Shown: piece by piece, positions 18,418 to 27,612 of the stretch
Position numbering within the stretch: position 1 is the first letter of the stretch
Layout: each line of letters opens with the position of its first letter
From: Polyangiaceae bacterium
GTDB taxonomy: Bacteria > Myxococcota_A > Polyangia > Polyangiales > Polyangiaceae
DNA: 64,000 nucleotides
Assembly: GCA_016715885.1 (NCBI GenBank)
Contig: JADJXL010000002.1
Location: 558,001 to 622,000 of the forward strand
Direction of reading: 5' to 3'
The notes under the pieces: generated by a model
What the model saw: the letters and a program-made list of their open reading frames with translations, nothing else
The model's database searches: none
What the model was told of the DNA's origin: nothing
Position numbers and translations under genes: made by a program

Positions 18418-18473
18418 CAGCCGTACTCGTTGGATGAATGGAAGAGGTCATGCGAGCGCGTAGCGGCGCTCGG

Positions 18474-19859
18474 TCAACGGATGGCCTCGAGCGCCTCGGC
18501 GATCATCGCTTGGTGCTCGGCCGGATTCGCCCAGCGCGCTTGACCTTCAGGCGGAAGCTGATCGATCGGATCGAAATACATGTACTTTTGCCCGGGTTTT
18601 ACGCTCGGACTTTCGTACACGCTGATCCCCGTCGTCCGATTGTAATGCTCGTACGAATGAGCATCGCGTTTGCCCCCTCCACCGGGTGCATCCACGACAA
18701 ACGTCGGCGTATTGAATCCAGCCGTCGAGCCGCGCACGTGCTTTTCAATCGCAATGCCCGTCGCCACCGTCGTGCGCAATTCTTCCACGCCTTTCACCAT
18801 GTCGTGCACGTACACGTAATACGGATGCACGTTCAAGTGCCCGAGGCGCTTCACGAGCAGCTTCATCGTTTCCGGATCGTCGTTCACGCCGCGTATGAGC
18901 ACGCTTTGGTTGCGCACCGTGATTCCACGCTCGAACAGCTTCAGCATTGCATCGCGCGTGATCCCGGTGATCTCGTTCGGATTGTTGAAGTGCGTGTGCA
19001 CCGCAACCTCCTTGTGGAGCTTTCTCCCAAGGTCCGCAATGTACGTCACCGCGTCGATCCATTCGTCGTCCGTCAGGATTTTCTGCGGCATCACGGCCGG
19101 ACCCTTCGTCGCCAAACGAATGCGCCGAATGTTGTCCATCTTCAGCAACGTCTCACCAATCGAGCGGATCTGTTCGGGACGCAAGTTGTACGCATCCCCG
19201 CCCGATACGACGATGTCCTCGAGCTCCGGACGCGACGCGATGTACGCGTACGCGGCGCGCCACCTTTGCTCGTCGACCTTGAAGTGAGTTTTCTCGACTT
19301 CCTCGGTATCGATCCCGACGGCATAACTGCGCGTGCAGAAGCGGCAATACACGGGGCACGTATCGAGCGGCAAGAAGAGCGCTTTGTCGGCGTACCGATG
19401 CGTCAAACCCGGCACGGGCGCGTCGGCCCGTTCGTGCAGCGAATCCAAACCGAGCTTCGGGTGGTCCGGCAGAAAGCGGGACGCGAGCGGGATGAACTGC
19501 GTGCGCAAAGGATCCCGATACGGGTCGTTCCAGTCGATGAGCGACAAGAGGTACGGCGACACGCGCACGCTCATCGGCGCGCGGGCAAACCCTTCGGTCG
19601 CATCCTGGATGAACTCTTCGCTCACGAGTCCGCGCAGCGCTTCGAGGAGTTTGTCTGGCCGAGTGATGGACTTCTTGGACTGCCAGCGGTGATCGTAAAA
19701 CTGCTCGTCCGTCACGTCGGCGTATGCGGGAATCCGCCGCCATTCGGGCACGTCCTTGAAGTTCTTGTACTCGAACATCGACGGGTCCACGGGAGGCTTC
19801 AGCGGAACGATCTCGTACGTGTGACGCTTTTGGAGCTCGACGAGGCTATGGTCGGTCAT
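18474..19859 (-). CDS. kamA: lysine 2,3-aminomutase
   Basis: 461 residues. Radical SAM, PLP-dependent enzyme converting L-lysine to L-beta-lysine. The cluster-binding CxxxCxxC is in LDTCPVYCRFCTRSYA (Cys168, 172, 175). The substrate and cofactor residues known from clostridial enzymes are in place: Arg in PLRTQFIP, Asp in RGVNDDPE, Asp and the PLP lysine in FVVDAPGGGGK. That argues against EpmB, which is shorter. beta-Lysine can feed lysine fermentation, osmolyte or antibiotic synthesis. A kdd gene, a later step of lysine degradation, lies 33 kb away in this window; no acetyltransferase (ablB) is adjacent. Transcribed alone. Confidence 0.88.
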   Translation of the reverse strand: MTDHSLVELQKRHTYEIVPLKPPVDPSMFEYKNFKDVPEWRRIPAYADVTDEQFYDHRWQSKKSITRPDKLLEALRGLVSEEFIQDATEGFARAPMSVRVSPYLLSLIDWNDPYRDPLRTQFIPLASRFLPDHPKLGLDSLHERADAPVPGLTHRYADKALFLPLDTCPVYCRFCTRSYAVGIDTEEVEKTHFKVDEQRWRAAYAYIASRPELEDIVVSGGDAYNLRPEQIRSIGETLLKMDNIRRIRLATKGPAVMPQKILTDDEWIDAVTYIADLGRKLHKEVAVHTHFNNPNEITGITRDAMLKLFERGITVRNQSVLIRGVNDDPETMKLLVKRLGHLNVHPYYVYVHDMVKGVEELRTTVATGIAIEKHVRGSTAGFNTPTFVVDAPGGGGKRDAHSYEHYNRTTGISVYESPSVKPGQKYMYFDPIDQLPPEGQARWANPAEHQAMIAEALEAIR

Positions 19860-20081
19860 GGCTGCGCGCCGGCGCGGCTCCTTTCATGGATGCATAGGCA
19901 CAGCCCAGCAGGGGCCGGGCAAGGCGAGCTGCCTATAGAACAATTCGAGTTTCGTGCAACCCGAGTCGTACAAGGATAGCACACGGGACGGTCGTTTCAG
20001 GGACGACCTGCACGTGCGAAGGGACTGCTGCGTTGCGTTGGACGCGTGGGGCTTGGGGCGACGGGCGCTGGCGCAGTGCGT

Positions 20082-20774
20082 TCAGGGCGTGTGTTTCGCC
20101 GGCATGGTCTCTCGCTCGGCGATTCGGGCAGACTTGAAAGTTCGGTAATGTGAAACCACGCAACCAACGTAGCCTTGAGTTTCCTGATAGGGCGGAATCC
20201 CTTGATATCGCAGAACTGCCGCTTCACCCGCGTTGTAGCCCGCGACCGTGAGCTCCAAGTCTCCATTGAAGGTGTTTGCGAGAATTCGCAGATATCGCGC
20301 TCCTCCAAGGATATTCTCGCGAGGATCGAACGCGTCGCGCACCTGCATGCGCAGCGCCGTGGCTGGCATGATTTGCATCAGACCTTGCGCGCCGACGGGC
20401 GAAACGACCCGCGGATCGAAATCACTTTCGCACTTGATGACGGCTCGAATCAATTCTTCCGGAAGGCGATAGAGGCGTGCTCCTTCGCGAATCCACGCAT
20501 CGTACCGATTATGCCGCTCCGGGGAACGATCGCTCGGCATCACGGGCATGATGTCTCGCGTCTTCTTTTTGCTCCCGTTTGCATTGCCGGATGAAATCTT
20601 GTCGACTTTCGTTCCAGGCTTTCCGCGCGTGGGTTGACTCGTCACGTGCACGTTTCCTTGCGCATCCGTGTACGTGTAGATGTCCGCGGAAGCGGCGTGC
20701 GGTACGAGCGAAAGCGTGCCCAAGACGAGGGCACCGAGGACGAACCGAACGGGCTTGGGTAAAGGAGCGAGCAT
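20082..20774 (-). CDS. periplasmic lytic transglycosylase (SLT) with DUF4124 start
   Basis: 230 residues. A signal peptide with hydrophobic core (VRFVLGALVLGTLSL) is probably cleaved after PHAASA. A short DUF4124-like segment follows (IYTYTDAQGNVHVTSQP). The Slt domain begins about residue 90: the catalytic Glu is in KCESDFDP, and SPVGAQGLMQIMPATA plus VAGYNAGEAAV are family-typical. It should cleave murein glycan with formation of 1,6-anhydro-MurNAc. An in-frame start 42 bases upstream would add an unusual leader and is less likely. Confidence 0.88.
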   Translation of the reverse strand: MLAPLPKPVRFVLGALVLGTLSLVPHAASADIYTYTDAQGNVHVTSQPTRGKPGTKVDKISSGNANGSKKKTRDIMPVMPSDRSPERHNRYDAWIREGARLYRLPEELIRAVIKCESDFDPRVVSPVGAQGLMQIMPATALRMQVRDAFDPRENILGGARYLRILANTFNGDLELTVAGYNAGEAAVLRYQGIPPYQETQGYVGCVVSHYRTFKSARIAERETMPAKHTP

Positions 20775-20909
20775 TCGATCCGAGCCTAGCGCAGCGAACA
20801 ATCTGTGCAAGGTCAATGGTCAAGGGCGGGGCGGCGGCTTTGGCCAGGGAGGAGCCTCGACCCCATCGACCGTCACGCGCGCGAAGCAAGCGTGCAAATC
20901 CTGGCCCGG

Positions 20910-21863
20910 CTACTTCCCCCACAAAGACGTCGGCAGCCCATTGCGATGCGACAGCGCGAGCAAATCCATGGACAGCGCAACCGTGAGGTGCACCAAAAAT
21001 CCCGAATAAATGCTCTTCGTCCGCATCGCCAGCGATCCGAGCGCAATGCCTGCCACGATGGCCCCCGCAGCTTCCAAGTACGGTTTGCCGTAGTGAATCA
21101 TGCAATAAGGCACGCACATCGCGAAAATGGCGCCCGAGCCCAAAGTCGTCCGCAAGCCCGATAGCCAAAATCCGCGGAAAAACACTTCGAGCCCAAAGAA
21201 TTGCGCCGCGTACATCGATTCCCAAAGGAGAAAATCGACCCACGACCGCGAACACTGCTTGTAGAATGGATAATAATTACTGAATTCCGGCGTGAGCGAC
21301 ACGATGTAAACCGCCGGCAAAACGACGCCCAGGCACAACAAATAAATCCACGCGTGCTTGGAAAAACCTTTTACGCGCAGACCCATGTCGAGCAAACTGT
21401 CTTTGCGAAAAATGATCTTCCAGATCACCATGGGCATCACGACATACCCGAATACACGGGTAAATGCCCACCAGCCATAACTGTAAAGCTCGTTGTAGCG
21501 CCGCATGTTGACCAAATCAGCAAACATCGACCCGGACCTCTCCAGATCGCGCAGCGCCGGTCGAAGATGCGTTTCGTAAAATTCGCGGCCTCCGTAATAT
21601 TCCTGCAAAGAAAGCACCAGCGCCGTGATGACGAAAAGCACCGCAGGACGCGCATCGTAACGCCCAGAAACGAGCGTCTTGCGCTGATGCTCGTGCGCAA
21701 TGACATCGAGCTCGCGCCACGTACTTCCAAAAAAGAACCACAGCACGGGCGCCAGCGCCAAACATGCCACGAGCGGAAAAAGCGCCTTGATCCCCGTCTC
21801 CCAAAGCGACGGACTCATCGGCGCCGGACCCAACGCAAAAAGCGCTCCACTTGCAAATGTCAT
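20910..21863 (-). CDS. CPBP-family intramembrane protease-like protein
   Basis: 317 residues with about eight hydrophobic segments. The second half fits the CPBP (Abi) family: FFGLEVFFRGFW corresponds to motif 1, normally EExxxR, here with Leu in place of the first Glu; CMIHYGKP gives the conserved His of motif 2; and a last helix contains a further His (GFLVHLTVAL). Protease activity is plausible but the lost Glu makes it uncertain. Chosen start: the ATG 10 bases after the gltX stop, which avoids overlapping gltX. It may be co-transcribed with gltX. Confidence 0.7.
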   Translation of the reverse strand: MTFASGALFALGPAPMSPSLWETGIKALFPLVACLALAPVLWFFFGSTWRELDVIAHEHQRKTLVSGRYDARPAVLFVITALVLSLQEYYGGREFYETHLRPALRDLERSGSMFADLVNMRRYNELYSYGWWAFTRVFGYVVMPMVIWKIIFRKDSLLDMGLRVKGFSKHAWIYLLCLGVVLPAVYIVSLTPEFSNYYPFYKQCSRSWVDFLLWESMYAAQFFGLEVFFRGFWLSGLRTTLGSGAIFAMCVPYCMIHYGKPYLEAAGAIVAGIALGSLAMRTKSIYSGFLVHLTVALSMDLLALSHRNGLPTSLWGK

Positions 21864-21873
21864 GGGCGGCTCG

Positions 21874-23328
21874 TCAACTCGCAGCGCTGCGGCAAAGCGT
21901 AATGGCGTGGTCGATTCGGGCAAGAACGCGTTCTTTGCCAATCAATGCAAGCACGTCGAAAAGACCCGGGCTCGCGGACCTACCCGTCACGGCCACGCGC
22001 ACGGGTTGCGCGACGTCCTTGATTTCGAGCCCATTTGCCTGAATGAATTCATGAAATCGCGCATCGAGGTTCTTCGCGCTGAAGTCATGGGTGGACGCAA
22101 ACAAATCGCGAACTTTCTCGAGCGTCCCCGCTTTCTCGGGCCCGAGGACTTTCTTGACGGCTTTCTCGTCGTAGACGGGCAAATCGCGGAAGAAGTAATC
22201 CAGCGCTTCGGCCCCGTCGGACCACGATTGCGCACGTTCGCGAATGAGCGGCAAAAGCGACGCGATCCGAGCGCGATCGACGCCGGAAAACCCGCGCCTT
22301 TCAATGAACCGCGAAAGCTCGTCAATGTACACGTCGTCGGGCGTGAGCGCCGGGTTCTTGAGGTGCTCGAAAGCAATCGCCGAAAGCTTCTTCATGTCGA
22401 ATTTGCCATCGGCCTTGCTGCAGTTTTCCCAGCCAAACTTGGAAATGAGGTCCGGCATCGAGAAAATTTCTTGATCGCCGAAGGACCAACCGAAACGCAC
22501 CAAGTAGTTCAATAAACCCGCCGCTGAAATGCCTCGATCGCGGTATTCGCCCACCGAAACGGCCCCGTGACGCTTCGAAAGCTTCTGACCGTCCGGGGCG
22601 AGCATCATCGGCAAGTGCGCAAATTGCGGCAACGTTGCCTCGAGCGCTTCGTACAGCAGTATCTGCGGCGGCGTGTTGATCATGTGATCGCGCCCGCGCG
22701 CCACCAGCGTGATCCCCATCGTGATGTCGTCCACGACCGCGCCGAGGTTGTACAGCGGCACGCCGTCGGAACGCATGAGCACGGCATCTTGCAGCGTCGA
22801 CTTCGGCGTCACGACCTCGCCGAAGACCAAGTCCCGGTACGTGACGTTTCCCGCAGAAGGCGCGCGAAATCGCAGGACGCTCGGCTTTTCAGGCGCAGGA
22901 CCAACCCTGTCGCGACACGTCCCCGGGTAGCGGAACTGCGCTTTCGGATCGCGTTTTTTGAGCGCTTCGCGCTGCGCATCGAGCTCTTCCTTCGTGCAGT
23001 AGCAGCGGTAGGCGGCGCCTTTGGCGATGAGTTTGTCCGCGAATTCGCGGTAAATCTCGAGCCTCTCCATCTGCCGGTACGGCCCGCACGAACCGCCGAC
23101 ATCGGGACCTTCGTCCCAGGCGAGATCGAGCCAGCGCATGTCACGCAAGATGATCTGCTCGTTCTCGGGCGTGCTGCGTTCCCGATCGGTGTCTTCGATG
23201 CGCAAGATGAACGTTCCGCCCGTCTTGCGAGCCCAGAGCCAGTTGAAGAGCGCAGTGCGAACTCCACCGATGTGCAGATAACCCGTCGGGGAGGGAGCGA
23301 AACGGACGCGAGGCTTGCCAGACGACAT
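21874..23328 (-). CDS. gltX: glutamyl-tRNA synthetase
   Basis: 484 residues, class I aminoacyl-tRNA synthetase charging tRNA(Glu). The HIGH-type motif appears as FAPSPTGYLHIGG and the KMSKS-type motif as GQKLSKRHG. The family block ILRIEDTDRERS and the GVPLYNLGAVVDD segment are intact. A C-terminal anticodon-binding helical domain follows (about 330-484). The length is normal for bacterial GltX. The ATG gives MSSGKPRVRFAPSPTG; an in-frame upstream start 18 bases away is not needed. Confidence 0.95.
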   Translation of the reverse strand: MSSGKPRVRFAPSPTGYLHIGGVRTALFNWLWARKTGGTFILRIEDTDRERSTPENEQIILRDMRWLDLAWDEGPDVGGSCGPYRQMERLEIYREFADKLIAKGAAYRCYCTKEELDAQREALKKRDPKAQFRYPGTCRDRVGPAPEKPSVLRFRAPSAGNVTYRDLVFGEVVTPKSTLQDAVLMRSDGVPLYNLGAVVDDITMGITLVARGRDHMINTPPQILLYEALEATLPQFAHLPMMLAPDGQKLSKRHGAVSVGEYRDRGISAAGLLNYLVRFGWSFGDQEIFSMPDLISKFGWENCSKADGKFDMKKLSAIAFEHLKNPALTPDDVYIDELSRFIERRGFSGVDRARIASLLPLIRERAQSWSDGAEALDYFFRDLPVYDEKAVKKVLGPEKAGTLEKVRDLFASTHDFSAKNLDARFHEFIQANGLEIKDVAQPVRVAVTGRSASPGLFDVLALIGKERVLARIDHAITLCRSAAS

Positions 23329-23632
23329 GGCCCGCGCCTCTAGCACAACAGCAGGGCGGATGCGACGACAGGTTCGCTCATGTCATGGGTTGCAGCTTAC
23401 AGCTTGGTGCTGAATTCTTCGCATTTCGCTACCCTTGGTCGGCCTTATTGTGTTGTGTTGTACGTGTATGAATAACAAGAAGGGCGCAAATTTTGTGAAC
23501 GATGGGCCTTGCGATCGCGGCGTCCAGTCTGCTACATAGGCGGACCTCATTTTCCGCGCGAGTCATCTCGCGCACTTCACACGGCGTGGTGCTTCGGGCA
23601 TGGGTCGGTCGTAGCGCGCCAGGGAGAACGGC
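23329..23632. other. intergenic region between divergent gltX and a small gene
   Basis: 304 bases holding the divergent upstream regions of gltX and of the 129-residue protein gene. A short T/G-rich stretch (TTGTGTTGTGTTGTAC) lies near 23447-23462. No RNA gene, hairpin or recognisable regulator site was seen. Confidence 0.5.
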
Positions 23633-24022
23633 ATGGCAATCAAGGCTCCGCTTGCAATCGTCAAGGAGCGCTTTGGTGAGAAAGCAAAGCTCATCGAGGC
23701 CGTCAAGCAGCTCGCGTCGGAAGAAATGTGGCTGCCGCGAATGAATTCGGATCAGGGTGGTTCGCGGGGACTCGAGCACGTGTCGAACGCGAAGCTTTTG
23801 CGGCTCCACGCCACGCTGACGGCGGTCAAGGACAAGTTCGGGTCGCGGGCCAAGCTCGTCGACGAGATCTTGGCGCTGCAGAACCGCTCGAAGGATGCCG
23901 GCCTGCGCTCGCGTATCGAGGCGTACCCGGTTCCGCGTTTGTACGACTTGTGGAAGAGCTCGGACAAGCGGGCGAAGGCGCAGAAAGCCGCAGCGAAGGC
24001 GGATTCTGGCGCGAAGTCGTGA
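23633..24022 (+). CDS. small basic protein with internal duplication
   Basis: 129 residues, family not recognised. No signal peptide or membrane helix. Two similar helical units are visible: IVKERFGEKAKLIEAVKQL (residues 9-27) and AVKDKFGSRAKLVDEILAL (about 65-83), each of the form xVKxxFGxxAKLxxxxxxL. The C-terminus is a Lys/Ala-rich tail (RAKAQKAAAKADSGAKS), suggesting nucleic-acid contact. The start ATG has AGGGAGAA upstream. It is followed at 65 bases by ccmB on the same strand. Confidence 0.65.
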   Translation: MAIKAPLAIVKERFGEKAKLIEAVKQLASEEMWLPRMNSDQGGSRGLEHVSNAKLLRLHATLTAVKDKFGSRAKLVDEILALQNRSKDAGLRSRIEAYPVPRLYDLWKSSDKRAKAQKAAAKADSGAKS

Positions 24023-24087
24023 CGCTGAGCGTGTTCATTCTTTAATCACCAGCCAGCCCAACACTGTTTGTCGCAGGCGATTGCCGT

Positions 24088-24777
24088 ATGAAGCACTTCA
24101 AACGGTTCCTTCGACAAGCGGTCATCATCGCTCGCAAAGATCTCGCAATCGAGCTGTCCACGGGCGAAATCGTCACGACGAGTGGTTTTTTCGCGGTGCT
24201 CGTGGCGGTCATTGCGTCGCTCGCATTTCACGCGGGGCAGCAGACCACGCAGAATGTCGCGCCGGGCGTCATTTGGGTCGCCGTTGCATTCGCGTCCGTT
24301 TTGGCCATTGGTCGAAGCTGGCAGCGCGAGCGTGAAGAAGGCGCGCTATCTGGGCTTTTGGTCTTGCCGTTGTCGCGGGCGGCTCTATTTGCCGGAAAAG
24401 CGGTCAGCATTGCGATTTTCGTATGGTTCGTGGAGCTCATCGTCGTGCCGGTCGCAGCGCTGCTTTTTGCCGTGGATCTTTTGGAAACGGGCCTTGGGCT
24501 CGCGTTGATTTCGCTCGCTGCAACGCCGGGGATTGCGGCTGTCGGAACGCTTTTCGGCGCCATGACGGTGCGCACGCGAGCTCGCGACTTGGTGCTCGCG
24601 AGCGTCTTTTTCCCGCTGCTCGCGCCGACGCTGCTCGCGGCGGTGGCGGGAACGCGTGAGCTATTTGGCGGCGCGTCTTTGAGCGAGCTATTTGACTACA
24701 TAGCCATCATGGGTGTGTTCGGCGTGGTGTTCACCGCCGGTGGTTTAGGCTTATTCGAATCGCTGATCGATGGGTGA
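24088..24777 (+). CDS. ccmB: CcmB-like haem exporter membrane subunit
   Basis: 229 residues with six predicted membrane helices. The arrangement VAPGVIWVAVAFASVLAIGRSWQ, then an acidic coupling segment (REREEGALSGLLVLPLSRAALFAGK), then TPGIAAVGTLFGAMT and FFPLLAPTLLAA follows CcmB of the cytochrome c maturation system I, where it forms the CcmABCD ABC complex. No ccmA, ccmC or ccmE is adjacent, so partners must be elsewhere. Two c-type haem proteins in this window would need such a system. Confidence 0.82.
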   Translation: MKHFKRFLRQAVIIARKDLAIELSTGEIVTTSGFFAVLVAVIASLAFHAGQQTTQNVAPGVIWVAVAFASVLAIGRSWQREREEGALSGLLVLPLSRAALFAGKAVSIAIFVWFVELIVVPVAALLFAVDLLETGLGLALISLAATPGIAAVGTLFGAMTVRTRARDLVLASVFFPLLAPTLLAAVAGTRELFGGASLSELFDYIAIMGVFGVVFTAGGLGLFESLIDG

Positions 24778-24860
24778 GTGCGGACGTTTGTCAGAGTGTT
24801 CGTGAGGACTGCGTTGCGGCAGCGTTTCGAATCTGGTACGCTTTGTGGCTGGAGACTCCC

Positions 24861-25091
24861 ATGCCGCCTGATCTGCAACGGCTCACCGACGAGATCCTTT
24901 CCATGCCCGCGGCGTCGCGAGCGCTGCTGGCGCGCATCATTCTAGACAGCCTTGGTACATCGGAAACTGAGGAGATCGAGCGTAGTTGGGCACGCGAGGC
25001 CGGCGAGCGGACACGTCAGATCGATGCGGGCGAGGTAGAATTGCTCGATGGTGACGACGTAATGCGAGAATTACGCGCAATGTGCCAATGA
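24861..25091 (+). CDS. addiction-module antitoxin
   Basis: 76 residues, acidic: LTDEILSMPAASRALLARIILDSL followed by an Asp/Glu-rich C-terminus with VELLDGDDVMREL. This is the layout of the short 'addiction module component' (TIGR02574) antitoxins that pair with ParE/RelE toxins. The ATG follows GGAGA; the open frame begins earlier but lacks coding character. The last codons overlap the toxin start by 4 bp, so translation is coupled. Confidence 0.82.
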   Translation: MPPDLQRLTDEILSMPAASRALLARIILDSLGTSETEEIERSWAREAGERTRQIDAGEVELLDGDDVMRELRAMCQ

Positions 25092-25378
25092 GGCGATTCA
25101 AGTTCCATCCGGCGGCGCGCAAAGAGCTGCGTGAAGCGATTTTGTTCTACGACGAACGTGCGGCTGGATTGGGTCGAGAATTCTTGGACGAGGTCAACGT
25201 CACGATCCGTCGAATTTGTGACATGCCAGCAGCATGGCCCAAGCTAACCGAGGGCGTAAGGCGTTGCGCAATGCATCGCTTTCCCTACGGAATCATTTAC
25301 AGGGAAACGAATCGCATGATCGAGATCGTTGCCGTCATGCATCAGCACCGTCACCCCGATAGCTGGAAGGGCCGCTGA
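25088..25378 (+). CDS. ParE/RelE-family toxin
   Basis: 96 residues, basic. The KFHPAARKELREAILFYDERAAGLGREFLDEV start and the YGIIYRETNRMIEIVAVMHQHRHP end are characteristic of the ParE/RelE toxin fold. The final strand, with the conserved Arg/His cluster (MHQHRHPDSW), is complete. The target is either gyrase (ParE) or ribosome-bound mRNA (RelE), which sequence alone does not decide; the RHPxxW ending is more common in ParE-like members. ATGA overlap with the antitoxin. Confidence 0.83.
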   Translation: MRRFKFHPAARKELREAILFYDERAAGLGREFLDEVNVTIRRICDMPAAWPKLTEGVRRCAMHRFPYGIIYRETNRMIEIVAVMHQHRHPDSWKGR

Positions 25379-25443
25379 AAGCGAGCATGGACGGCGCCGC
25401 GGTCTCTCATGTATCCTGAGTGATGCTGCCGAGGAGGCTTGTC

Positions 25444-26694
25444 ATGAACACCCGTAACGTCGCCCTTTCTTCGTTTGCCCTTTTGCTTTCTGCATTCCTG
25501 CTCCCTGCCTGCGGCGAACCTGCTGCGCCCGCGGGTCCGCCCGCGCCCGATTACACAGGATGCGACAAGGTCGTCCAGCCGTCCGCGAACGATGGCGAAA
25601 ATGTGCAAGAGGCGCTCATCAATGCGGCGGCCGATAGCACTGTGTGCCTTGGCCCTGGCACGTTCAAATTCGACACCGAGCTATCCATTGCGGTAACTGG
25701 CCTCGAGCTTCGAGGTCAAGGCAAAGACGTCACCATCCTCGACTTCAGCGGCCAAAAAGTTGGCGCCAACGGTATTCAAATCACGAGCGACCGCGTGATG
25801 GTCGAAGCGTTTGCCGTGAAGAACCCGCCGGGTGACGGCATCCGCGCGACCGGCGTAAAAGACATTACATTCCGCAAAGTCGCGGTCATCTGGGATGCCG
25901 ATGGGTCGCTCAAGAATGGCGCCTACGGCCTTTATCCCGTCAGCAGCGAGGGCGTTACCATCGAAGGTTGCGTCGTCAAAGGTTCGCGTGACGCGGGCGT
26001 GTACGTGGGCCAATCGAAACGCGTCCTGCTCCGCGATAATGAAGCGTATGGAAACGTCGCCGGTTACGAGCTCGAAAACACCATCGAAGCCGAGGCGTAT
26101 GGCAATCACGCGCACGACAACACCGCCGGATTCCTCATCTTCAATTTGCCCGACCTGCCCATCCAAAACGGTGGCGTCGGACGATCGCTCGTGCACGACA
26201 ACATCTTTGAAAACAACAACTTGCCGAATTTCGCCGAACCCGGCACGATGGTGGCCAACGTACCGCACGGCTGCGGCATGGTGCTGCTCGCGACGGATCA
26301 AAATGAAATCGCGCACAACCAAATTCGCGGCAACGACACGACGGGCGTGCTCATTCTGAGCTTCACGGAAACGTTCGTCGGTACGTCGAGCGATCCCAAC
26401 TTCGACGAATACCCCGAAGGCAACTACATTCACGACAACACGTTCACGAGCAATGGGCTGTTGCCTGCTCCGACGATTGGGGCCATCGTGGTTGCCGAGC
26501 CGGTTCCCGATGTCTTGGACGATGGATGCGTGGATCCGCAAAAGATGAACGCGATGGGTGAATTGACCAATTGTCTGAAAAACAATGGCAATGCCACCTA
26601 CGCGAACCTCGGCGTATGCGACGGCTTCAAAGAGTCGACGGATATCGGTCCGGTGACGTGCGAACATCCGCCCGTCGCTCCGGAAGCGCCGTAA
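25444..26694 (+). CDS. parallel beta-helix lipoprotein
   Basis: 416 residues. The signal peptide ends with lipobox FLLPAC (Cys23), then a Pro/Ala linker. From about residue 60 the protein is a right-handed parallel beta-helix: repeated strands such as GLELRGQGKDVTILDFSG, DGIRATGVKDITFRKV, GVTIEGCVVKGSRDAGVYVG and NEIAHNQIRGNDTTGVLIL, spaced about 22-25 residues apart. Homologues are annotated only as parallel beta-helix domain proteins; a carbohydrate-binding or cleaving role is possible but no catalytic residues are evident. GAGGAGG precedes the ATG. Confidence 0.8.
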   Translation: MNTRNVALSSFALLLSAFLLPACGEPAAPAGPPAPDYTGCDKVVQPSANDGENVQEALINAAADSTVCLGPGTFKFDTELSIAVTGLELRGQGKDVTILDFSGQKVGANGIQITSDRVMVEAFAVKNPPGDGIRATGVKDITFRKVAVIWDADGSLKNGAYGLYPVSSEGVTIEGCVVKGSRDAGVYVGQSKRVLLRDNEAYGNVAGYELENTIEAEAYGNHAHDNTAGFLIFNLPDLPIQNGGVGRSLVHDNIFENNNLPNFAEPGTMVANVPHGCGMVLLATDQNEIAHNQIRGNDTTGVLILSFTETFVGTSSDPNFDEYPEGNYIHDNTFTSNGLLPAPTIGAIVVAEPVPDVLDDGCVDPQKMNAMGELTNCLKNNGNATYANLGVCDGFKESTDIGPVTCEHPPVAPEAP

Positions 26695-26753
26695 AGGAAA
26701 GCTCGTCATTCAGTCGCTCGATGCGCACCTGCATCGAGCTACGACGAGCGGGC

Positions 26754-27386
26754 TCAAGGCGTCCCGCAAATGCCGCCGAAGCAAGCTTGGCCGCTTGGGC
26801 AATCGCAATCGACTTGGCAAGATATTTGAGGGGCCGGAGGCGGGGCGCAATACCCGGAAACGCAGCTTTCGCCCACGGCGCATTCGCACGAAGCAACACA
26901 GGGCGTCTTGCACGATCCGTCGATGCATTGGTTGCCGCTCGGACAATCGCAATCCGCCTGGCAAGCCGCTTCGCCGCCGCCACCCCATCCGCCGCTGTTA
27001 TCGTCGCCACCGCCGCCGCCAAAGCCACCGCTTCCGTCGTTGCCGCTGCTCGGATGCGGCTCGTTCGCGCACGGGTATGCATCGAGTGACGAGGCGCAGC
27101 CCGATTGAAGGACGCACTCGATTCCACCCATCGCGGACGGAGGATCCATGTCATGCGCCGACCTGCAACCGTCGAAGCAGTTTTTCCAAGTCTGATTGGA
27201 GATGATGTCGCAGCCGAGGAGATGATCGCAATAATCGGCGCAAACCGCCGAATTCAACGGCGTGCCATCGACCCATGCGTCGTCGTCATTCCACTCGCCG
27301 TGGTTGATGTAACAACCGCCGGTCAACGTCAAAAAACCCGTAAACAATGCCAATGCCCAAGCGTGGGCTCTGCGACGCGTATTCAT
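26754..27386 (-). CDS. cysteine-rich secreted lipoprotein
   Basis: 210 residues. A signal peptide ends with a lipobox at LTLTGGC (Cys25). The N-terminal mature part has a Cys pattern like ADYCDHLLGCD and NCFDGCR. A flexible Gly/Asp/Asn linker follows (about 115-138), then three copies of a Cys-rich unit of the form C-x-x-x-CxCxxGxxCxxGxC (CDCPSGNQC, CECAVGESC, CDCPSGQAC). This EGF-like, disulfide-rich architecture with Gly spacer is common in myxobacterial surface proteins. Function unknown. Confidence 0.72.
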   Translation of the reverse strand: MNTRRRAHAWALALFTGFLTLTGGCYINHGEWNDDDAWVDGTPLNSAVCADYCDHLLGCDIISNQTWKNCFDGCRSAHDMDPPSAMGGIECVLQSGCASSLDAYPCANEPHPSSGNDGSGGFGGGGGDDNSGGWGGGGEAACQADCDCPSGNQCIDGSCKTPCVASCECAVGESCVSGYCAPPPAPQISCQVDCDCPSGQACFGGICGTP

Positions 27387-27612
27387 TCGTCACCACTCCC
27401 GATGAAGGGTTATCGTTGTTCACGGCCCATGGCGCGCTCCGTGTCCGCGCGCCGCGCCGTCGTTCGTCCCTCCGTACCCGCACGAGTTCGATTCGTTCAA
27501 ACTTTGTTTTGATGTGATGTAGAACACTGATATGCCGGGAGAAACCAGAAGCACGAAAAAAATCGACCGAGGGGTTGAACGATAGGCAGCTGAGCGGGCA
27601 CAACGAGGGGCG

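Noticed and set aside
18438..19979. 513-codon open frame on the plus strand
   Set aside because: It is the antisense shadow of kamA, whose radical SAM motif and overall similarity are unambiguous.
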